Shown piece after piece: positions 57,441-64,000 of a stretch of DNA of 64,000 nucleotides. Source of the stretch: Lumnitzera littorea (taxonomy: Eukaryota > Streptophyta > Magnoliopsida > Myrtales > Combretaceae); NCBI GenBank assembly GCA_024138015.1, contig JAMXBB010000003.1, forward strand, positions 79,469,644-79,533,643, given 5' to 3'. The position numbers and the translations under genes are program-made. The notes below the pieces were generated by a model. It searched no databases, had not been told where the DNA came from, and worked only from the letters and a program-made list of their open reading frames with translations. The first letter of the stretch is position 1. Every line of letters begins with the position of its first letter.

Positions 57441-58564
57441 TGTTGAACCTAGAGGCTCTTATGTGTGATTTTAATGAAGACAAAACTATACAAGTTATGT
57501 TAAATTAATCATTGTTTATGAAACTCTTTGCAAATATTATAAAAACATGGCTAATTTGATAAAGGACTTGAATTATCTTTATAACACTATTTCTTGCATG
57601 ATATTTTTGTAATATAACTTAATTAGATTGAGTTTGAAATTTTTGAAAGAAGTCAAAGGGAATAAAATTGTTTGATGTATCTTAGTATGTGTTGTTTAGC
57701 TATTCTGGTATGAACCATTTAGCAAGTTTCATCAAGTGTTCTATGGTTGGTAGTAAGTGATGGACTGTATAGCTAGTTGTCCTAAGACTATTTGGTTGGT
57801 TGCTGTAGGTTAATGAGCTATGTTAAACCATGTGGCTGGTTATCTTTAGACCGTCTAGCTGGTTCCTATAGGTCAGTGAGCTACATTGGAACATGTTGTA
57901 GGAGACATGAAACCGTTTGAATGGTAACCCTTTTTAAATGAACTTGGTTTGATCATAATCGTCCAATTGATATGTACAAAAATTAGCCATTACAGTGCAT
58001 TTAATATAAGATGAACAAGGCCAGCGATTGGATTTTTGCTAGAGGATATAGATGCAAGTCTATGGGCAATTAAAGGATAATTAATAGAGATAAATTCCTA
58101 CAATTATTCCTCTTGTCTACTTGTACATCATTCTAATTGTCTTGTGCTCATTATTTGTAATCTTTTATAAACCTTAGTATAGTACCAAATTTCATATTTA
58201 CAATTTTTACTCAAGTGAGAGCACTATATTAAGTAATTACGAGTTGTTGTGATTGTGAGATGCAATAGAGAATAGGTATAAGCACTTGTGCTATTGAGAT
58301 TGTGATCAATAAAATTGTGTGTGAAGACCTTGGTTGAGGCATTAGGTCATCATGGAGAGTAAAGGGTGGTTTGAACTCCACATTAAAATTCTGGACTTGA
58401 TTTCTCTATCCTTTTCTTTTTAAATTTCTGTACTCTAATTGTTTCTTAATTATTTCCATATTGCACCCATTTAGTCAATTTGATTAAAGATTTATTGTCA
58501 AAAGAAAATTTAGTCATTAAACTTAATTCACCTCTCCTTCTTGAGTTCTTATTGTGATATTTCA
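57441..58564 (+). repeat. Sirevirus 3' LTR
   Basis: Starts TGTTGAACCTAGAGG, ends GATATTTCA, followed by TSD AAAAT. Matches the 5' LTR throughout, including TCAATAAAATTGTGTGTGAA and the RY-rich end. Confidence 0.9.
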
Positions 58565-58569
58565 AAAAT

Positions 58570-59498
58570 AACCACAGAAAACCAACTTTCATAATTAAAT
58601 AAGACTTTTTGATATTTTTAGAAAATTTAGAAAATTTTAGTCAGAAAATCAGTTCAATTGAACCAACCACCCTCTAGTTATCCAACCTTGTCGAAAAAGC
58701 TTATCGTGCTGCCCTTTCTTTAACTCCAAAAGGCCACTACAATAAGACATCAACAACCTTTTGAACCAGTCTAGAACAGAACTATGCTCTACTTTTGTTT
58801 TATTTTTCTTATTTTTTCGGATTTTTTATAAATTTTTCCTATTCGAATTTGGTTTACTAAAAGGTCTAACATTTGATATTGAGGGTCTGTTAATAATTTT
58901 GGAGTTAGTTAGGTTGATGAGTCATTACGCTAAGTATAAATTTCCTAGCTTATGTGTCATTTTTTAGTTAATTCAACATGCTAGGTGTCAATTTCTTATA
59001 TTTTGGCTTTTGACTCATCATTTCTAATTAATCCTAGGCTGCCATATCATTTGATGACTCATCCATTCCTTATTTTTATTAATTTTCTATTGTTTTATAC
59101 TAATTTACCTTTTTTTTTATATAAATTAGTATTATTATATATATGTATTTAATACATATAATGCATATCACAAGTAAATGCATGTATAATATATATAATT
59201 CACTTCATTTATTATTTTTATAAGTTAAATGAATTATCTCTAATATCTCATTATATTTCAAAGTTCAAATTTTACCTTTTTTATATTTATCGACTTTATC
59301 GATAAATTGATATTTGTAATCAAATAAAACCTTTTATGTAGCTTATTTTAAGAAATTGATTTTACTAGGATACGTCGTCTAACTTTTCTAGCTTTATAGT
59401 GAAGTTTGAATTAAAATGGATAATGTTACCCAATGCCCTAAATTTAGGGTCTCGGATTTTAGGGTTATCATATTGGGTTGAAATCTTAGGGTATTACA
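58570..59498 (-). mobile_element. Long reverse-oriented LTR 1, right part
   Basis: Continues 37939-40280 after the Sirevirus. On the minus strand the LTR starts here, TGTAATACCC (59498 going left). GCATG follows at 59499-59503 as the right TSD copy. Contains an AT-rich patch at 59090-59260 with TATATATA words; no coding frame. Confidence 0.65.
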
Positions 59499-59503
59499 GC
59501 ATG

Positions 59504-59530
59504 ATTGGTCTAAAGAGTTGATTCCTATCA
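59504..59530 (-). mobile_element. Reverse solo LTR of the chromovirus family, end fragment
   Basis: ATTGGTCTAAAGAGTTGATT then CCTATCA is the complement of the LTR start TGATAGGAATCAACTTC, directly followed by the array A unit at GTGAT. It closes the solo LTR begun at 37016. Confidence 0.8.
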
Positions 59531-60182
59531 GTGATGCTTCTATGTAGGTTAGTCAGCTTAGAGGAACATGATTAGGTTTTCAAATCAATTCTCATTTAAG
59601 GTTACTTGTGCCCTAGAGACAATCCTACTTAAGTTAGTTAGCTTAGAGGAACGTGGCCGAGTTTTTCAAATAAGATTCTTGTTTAAGGTTACTAGTCTTT
59701 TAGTGACACTCCTACCTAAGTTAGTTAGCTTAGATGAGCACGACCAAGTTTTCAAATCAATTCTCTTTTAGGGTTGCTAGTTTTTTAATGATGCTCTTGC
59801 TTAGGTTAGTTAGCTTAGAAAGACATTACTAGGTTTTAAATCAATTATCATTTATGGTTGGTAGTCTTTTATTGATGTTCTTACCTAAGTTAGTTAACTC
59901 AGAAGGGTATTACTAGGTTTCAAATTGATTTTTTTTAAGGTTGCTAGTCTTTTAGTGACACTTCTACCTAAGTTAGCTAGCTCAAAGGAGTAAGACCAAG
60001 TTTTGAAATCAATTCATGTTTAGGGTTGTTAGTCCCCTAGAGATGCTCTCATCCAGGATAGTCAACTTAAAGGAGCATAATTGGATTTTTAAATCAACTC
60101 TCATTTAGGGTTACTTGTCTTTTCGTGACTCTTTCACCTCGATTAGTCAGCTTAGAGGAGTACTACCAGGTTTCAAATAGTT
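59531..60182 (+). repeat. Array A, right block, 84-bp tandem repeat, about 7-8 copies
   Basis: GTGATGCTTCTATGTAGGTT onward, same unit as 34570-37015. It ends with a unit carrying GTACTACCAGGTTTCAAAT before passing into the B repeats. Confidence 0.9.
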
Positions 60183-60480
60183 TTTCCTAGCTAGCCTATA
60201 GAGCGCTACCATCTTAGGGTTCTTGCCAACCCACAGGATGCTAGCCTCATTTCATTATCATTTTTAGGGTCTTGCTAGCCCCCAAGTGCGCCACCTTCTA
60301 TTTGGCATCTTTTGGGATTCTTGTTAGCACTTAGGGTGCTTCCCTTCAGTCAAAGCTACTTTTAGTGTCTTACCAACTTTAAAAGCACTTAGCTTTCTTC
60401 AAGTTATAGTTAGCTCCTAAGGTGCTATATCCTTCTGAAAAGCTCATTCTCTTGTTTTGACTAGCTCTTATAGTGCCACT
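60183..60480 (+). repeat. Tandem array B, degenerate, right block
   Basis: Words CTAGCTAGCCTATAGAGCGC, TAGGGTTCTTGCCAACCCAC, GGGTCTTGCTAGCCCCCAAG and similar match the B family at 28431-28865. Confidence 0.6.
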
Positions 60481-60643
60481 TTTCTTTCTAAAACATTTTT
60501 CACCAAATCCTTAATGGATCAAGCATAGGATAACTAAATAGTTATGGTGCTTCTTTATGCATATTCATTATGAGGGAAAAATGGTATCTCATTTTGTCTT
60601 TATGATAAAGTTTTACTTGAGCTTCACCCTAAAAAGGGACAGT
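60481..60643 (+). promoter_or_regulatory. End of Tat-lineage internal region with polypurine tract
   Basis: Short unique DNA ending in AAAAAGGGACAG (60631-60642), directly before the 3' LTR; the plus-strand primer site. Confidence 0.65.
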
Positions 60644-62977
60644 TATAGATACCTCATTTTTGACCCTTTTCTTTGCTCCTTATTCTTTTTTGAAATAAAG
60701 AAAAGGGTCTTAATTCAAGAAAAATACAAAAAAATAAAAAAATTAGAAAATTAGAAGAAAATACAAAATTCAAAAATTTAGAGAAATAGAAAAATGAAAA
60801 GGAAAAAGGAAAAAGTAGAATGATAAAAATCTTTTGGGAAAATAGAATTTTCCTTAATAACATAGAAATTTCTCAATTTTAGGTAAAATAGGTTCTTTAG
60901 AAAAATGTTGATTGAATTATTAGGTAGATTAATTTATTTAGATAGTTTTTATAGAATAATCCAAGTTGCTATAAGGCTTATATACAATTTAGTTGCAAGT
61001 TATTTTAGGACACGAGCCAATAGCCCTTATGGTTAAGCACTTGATCTTGGTAGGGAATAGATATAAGGGTCATAGGTTTGAATCCAACCAAATGTACATA
61101 ATGTATTTTTATTTCTACTCCAATAATTAACACCATGCATTGTCTCCTTATAGGGCTATGTATTGTGTGCCTTAGAAGTAGCAACATGTGGTAACTACTG
61201 AGTGGTTCACGTGGTTGACGTAGCATCACAAAAGTGCCATGTTAGCATCATCTCCTACATGGGCAGAATCTATAAGCTTAGAACATACCATGCATGAATT
61301 CCCCCACTTTTGATCCATTTTTCAACCTTTTATCATAGAAAATCATCTCGTATCTTTAAAATTTTAGTTAGTTTGTATCGGACACTTTTGATTGGGAACA
61401 AAAATGCATCGTGACTCATAAAATTCATAGATTAAATTAAGCTAAAAAAATAGAAAAAATCATAAATGTAGTCGAGGTCAACTTGGTAAATCTTGATTGT
61501 TTTGGCAAAAATAATTGTGTTTGAGCTATTATTGTTGATTGGCGATGTGTTCTTGCCTAGATTACTCAATCAAATCATAATTTTCTTCAACTTTTGAATC
61601 AAATCGGGTAAGAACACGTCACTACTGTAATTCACCATTATTATACTTTTCAAGCCCGATTTGAGCTTCAAATCTATTAATAATGGCTTCTTCATCTTTT
61701 CTAAGTAGAAATCATAGATTAAAAAATACTTTACAAACTCTCACTGATGCTCTATCTCTCTACCCTTGTTGTCATAATCTCCCTCTCTCTTTGTAGGAGT
61801 AACTTCAGTTTAAGGCATCTTGAGTATGTCTAGAACCATTGATGAGCTCCCTACTATCTAAGATTTTCAACTCCACCACTCCCATACATTACCATAGCCC
61901 TTAGCATCTTAATTAAAGCATCACCACCGAAACATTAGGTCGACTACCTTCCTACCTAAGTACATCACATATGGAGCTCAACAAGCTTCTTTCTCTTTTC
62001 ACCATCAGTGGCCAAACATAGAAGCCCTTAGTGTCCTAATTAAAGCCCTATTGCTAATCAAAAGCACATAATGGCGTTGTTCCTTGCTTAAATAGGTGCT
62101 TAGAAGCTACTTGGAGACATCGGTATTGGCTGCTTCTTCTTCTTCCTTTGTTGACTTAGATTCTTCTATCCTAAACCAAACTGACTCTAATGTCTGACCC
62201 ATTTACTTGATACATGACCTATATTTCAATCCCATTAAGTTAGCCTTCTTAAAAAAAGAAGAAGTGAAAAATAGATCTTTTAATGTTTTTCTCTTTCTAT
62301 GAGAAATTTTTAAATAAAAGATTTTTTTAATTCTTTTTTTTTTTAACTTAAGAATTTTTTCTCAAAAATAAAAAATAAATGAATAAATAAGATGTTTATC
62401 CAATTAGAAAAAAATAGTTTCAAAAGTAAAATTTGATTAACCGTTTCAAAATTCAGACTTCTTTTATAAGTCTTTTTTCAAAAAAGAATAAATTATAGAA
62501 TTAGAACACTTTTAGGGTTTTCGTTAAAATAAACCAAATGGATAAAAATGTAAGCCTAATTGTTTTTCAAAATTAAAAGAAATCAATACATTAAGAGTTT
62601 TATAAAGAACAAACTATGGAAGTCTGATCCTGATTAATCTTGATTAGTGAGTACGTAAGTATTTGTACGTAATCACAGGATGACTTAAAATATATAAAAA
62701 TTTATTTTTCCCCTTTTTATAAATAAGTTTTTAATTTCTTATTTTTTGTAAGTAGATATAATTCTATTAATTTATTCACTTGCAAATATGGAAGGTCGAG
62801 GTGGTATCCATTTAGGGTTTAATAAGGTAGCCTTCGAACTCTTAAATCTAGTTTCCTAGAAAATTTTTCTGAAGAAGATTTTTAAAAACGTAGACCAGTG
62901 GCTAAACTAAATAGGCATAAAGTTTAGTTTAAATCAAATTAAAGAAAACGAGAAAACCAAAAATTTCAAGCTCGATA
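60644..62977 (+). repeat. 3' LTR of the Tat-lineage element
   Basis: Starts TATAGATACC (expected TG at the first two bases, mutated to TA) and ends CTCGATA (expected CA). Direct copy of 5271-7697. Contains a tRNA-like segment missing from the other LTR. The right TSD copy GCTAT follows. Confidence 0.85.
61021..61095 (+). other. tRNA-like segment with pol III A and B boxes
   Basis: ATGGTTAAGCAC (61029-61040) resembles an A box and GGTTTGAATCC (61075-61085) is one base from the B-box consensus GGTTCGAATCC. Spacing fits a tRNA or a tRNA-derived SINE head. The 5' LTR retains the first bases (TATGTTTAACATGG) but lacks the next 180-200. No full cloverleaf can be drawn, so this is not called as a tRNA gene. 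Confidence 0.4.
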
Positions 62978-62982
62978 GCTAT
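62978..62982. repeat. TSD GCTAT, right copy (Tat-lineage element)
   Basis: Exact repeat of 5266-5270. Confidence 0.85.
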
Positions 62983-63643
62983 AGGTCTAAATATCTATAA
63001 ATCTTCATTATAGATATAATTAAAATGCTAACTTCCATGATAAATTAAATAAAACCCTAAAGCATGCTTTGAAGCTCTTCTATCTTTCTCTTCTACATCT
63101 CTTCCTCCTTTATTGTACATGTTTAACATCTATTTATATGGTGTTAACAAAATAAATATCAAATGGCAAGAATTCACATATCATGGCATGTCTAAGAGCA
63201 TGAACATGAGCATGGAATTTGGGCATAGACTCCTCATAATAATTCTTCAAGAAAATGTCTTGAATTAAATTACTAGAAGATTATAGCTACAAGTCATAGC
63301 CGTAGAGTTCAATCATGATCATACACTTGGTGAAAAATCTTCAAACTTCAATTGGAAATTGAGGATGCAAGCTTTGTAACCAAGGAATATGGCCGTAGAG
63401 TGCAACCATGGTCTCTCTTTGCACTTGATTCTTTGATAAATCCTCTCTTACACTTGCTATCCTTTTTATTAAAATTGGTAGAATTTTTCTCAAAAATCAC
63501 ATAAATTCTATTTTTTTAATCTCATTACTCCATCAAAGTCCTAAAATTAATAAATAACTTAATTTAGTAGCAAAATTATATCAAAGTAACATAGAGCGAT
63601 TGTGAAAGCAACATAAGAAATGAGTGTAAGGTTACACTTATCA
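62983..63643 (-). mobile_element. Athila-like 3' LTR, proximal part, reverse orientation
   Basis: On the minus strand the LTR starts TGATAAGTGTAACC at 63643 and runs left. CATGGTTGCACTCTACGGCC and similar CATG-rich words match the style of Athila LTRs. It is continued at 5270 after the Tat-lineage insertion. The start motif TGATAAG equals that of the LTR at 8694. Confidence 0.65.
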
Positions 63644-64000
63644 AATCTGCACATACTTACATATTTGTTTTTCCCCAAGCAATTAATCAATCCTTAACAA
63701 GGATTGATAAATTAAGACAAGACTCCAAAGTCTACCTACTATTATTTAGGATATCTATAAAAATGATCATATTAACCCCATCATATGATAAGAGTCAATG
63801 TATCCTTGAAACATTATTAGCAACTTGTATAGCCTTCTCCTTTTCCACTTGTCAATGCAACCCAAACACAAATACTAAAATGCAATTGCTAATTCCTATA
63901 AATCAAAGTTTAATTATACTATTTAACCAAGGTTTCTCTCTTAAAATAGTTCCGTTTTATATAATTAGGCAAAAACTATACACTTTTCCCTTACATTTAG
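63644..64000 (-). mobile_element. Athila-like element, 3' end of internal region
   Basis: Read on the minus strand: TTGTCTTAATTTATCAATCC, then ATTGCTTGGGGAAAAACAAA, then TGTAAGTATGTGCAGATT directly before the LTR. This closely parallels CTTGTCTTAATTTTTC, TTTGCTTGAGGACAAGTAA and TTAAGTGTGAGGAAGTT before the Athila 3' LTR at 20737. So the LTR is a 3' LTR and the element body extends beyond the right edge. Confidence 0.6.

Larger units (their letters stand above)
40281..58564 (+). mobile_element. Sirevirus-type Ty1/Copia retrotransposon with a nested LARD
   Basis: LTRs of 1123 and 1124 bp start TGTTGAACCTAGAGG and end TTCA, with a perfect 5-bp TSD. The domain order is gag, protease, integrase, RT, RNase H, which is Copia order. 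A separate post-pol ORF and several copies of an AAGGGGGAG polypurine tract before the 3' LTR point to the Sirevirus group. Without the 8.1-kb insert at 43461-51586 it is about 10.1 kb. Stops occur in every domain. The LTRs differ at about one base in ten over the first 230 bases by eye, so it is younger than the Athila copy in its own family terms. Confidence 0.9.
5271..62977 (+). mobile_element. Outer Tat/Ogre-lineage, gag-only LTR retrotransposon, split by later insertions
   Basis: The element has two direct LTRs (5271-7697 and 60644-62977) and a perfect 5-bp TSD. A polypurine tract (AAAAAGGGACAG) precedes the 3' LTR and a degenerate primer-binding-like segment follows the 5' LTR. Removing the inserted elements leaves roughly 8 kb of internal DNA: leader, a broken gag-like gene, a 36-bp repeat, untranslated DNA and two tandem arrays. 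No protease, RT, RNase H or integrase trace was found in the internal pieces, so it looks non-autonomous. Lineage call rests on the plant gag domain (resembling the DUF7745 type seen in Tat/Ogre elements) and on tandem repeats in the 3' untranslated region, a known habit of that group. Confidence 0.8.

Noticed and set aside
61021..61095. Functional tRNA gene
   Set aside because: A and B boxes are visible but no acceptor stem or anticodon arm can be paired; described only as tRNA-like.

Overview
This is a plant nuclear window, almost certainly pericentromeric or other heterochromatin of a flowering plant (dicot-like in feel; species not determined). It is AT-rich, holds no host gene I can recognise, and consists almost entirely of LTR retrotransposons nested inside one another. 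Every coding region seen is a retrotransposon gag, pol or env-like ORF broken by stops and frameshifts. No rRNA, functional tRNA, CRISPR or bacterial-type feature was found.

The nest can be unpicked because most insertions keep TG...CA ends and a 5-bp target-site duplication (TSD). Base level: an Athila-like Ty3/gypsy remnant on the - strand (1 to about 4.57 kb) abuts the 3' LTR of a second Athila-like element, also - strand, whose LTR is cut in two (about 4.57-5.27 kb and 62.98-63.64 kb). Into that LTR went a Tat/Ogre-lineage element on the + strand, 5271-62977 (TSD GCTAT). It carries 2.3-2.4 kb LTRs, a gag-like gene and large 3' tandem arrays, but no pol. Inserted in it are: (a) an Athila element, 8694-22065 (TSD GGATT), with gag, protease, RT, RNase H, integrase and an env-like ORF; (b) a pair of Copia-type solo LTRs, about 22.36-25.69 kb; (c) a chromovirus, possibly CRM-like, 28966-34569 (TSD GTAAG); and (d) a reverse-oriented solo LTR of the same chromovirus family, 37016-59530 (TSD GCGAT/GTGAT).

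That solo LTR is split by a long reverse-oriented LTR, 37939-59498 (TSD GTATG/GCATG). The long LTR is split by a Sirevirus-type Copia element, 40281-58564 (TSD AAAAT). The Sirevirus pre-integrase domain is split by a LARD-like non-autonomous element with about 305-bp LTRs, 43461-51586 (TSD ATTGT/ATAGT). An 18-bp repeat array in the LARD is split by another long reverse LTR, 47334-50844 (TSD ATGTC/GTGTC). The deepest path has seven or eight layers, which gives a relative chronology independent of LTR divergence.

Other signals: an 84-bp tandem array of about 37 copies broken into three blocks by two insertions; a possible internal promoter plus leader intron ahead of the Athila env-like ORF, sharing a sequence block with the LTR promoter; a W-box palindrome cluster in one long LTR; and a tRNA-like pol III A/B-box segment inside a Tat LTR. 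Boundaries and TSDs were read directly from the sequence. Lineage names rest on remembered protein and primer-site signatures and should be confirmed by domain searches.
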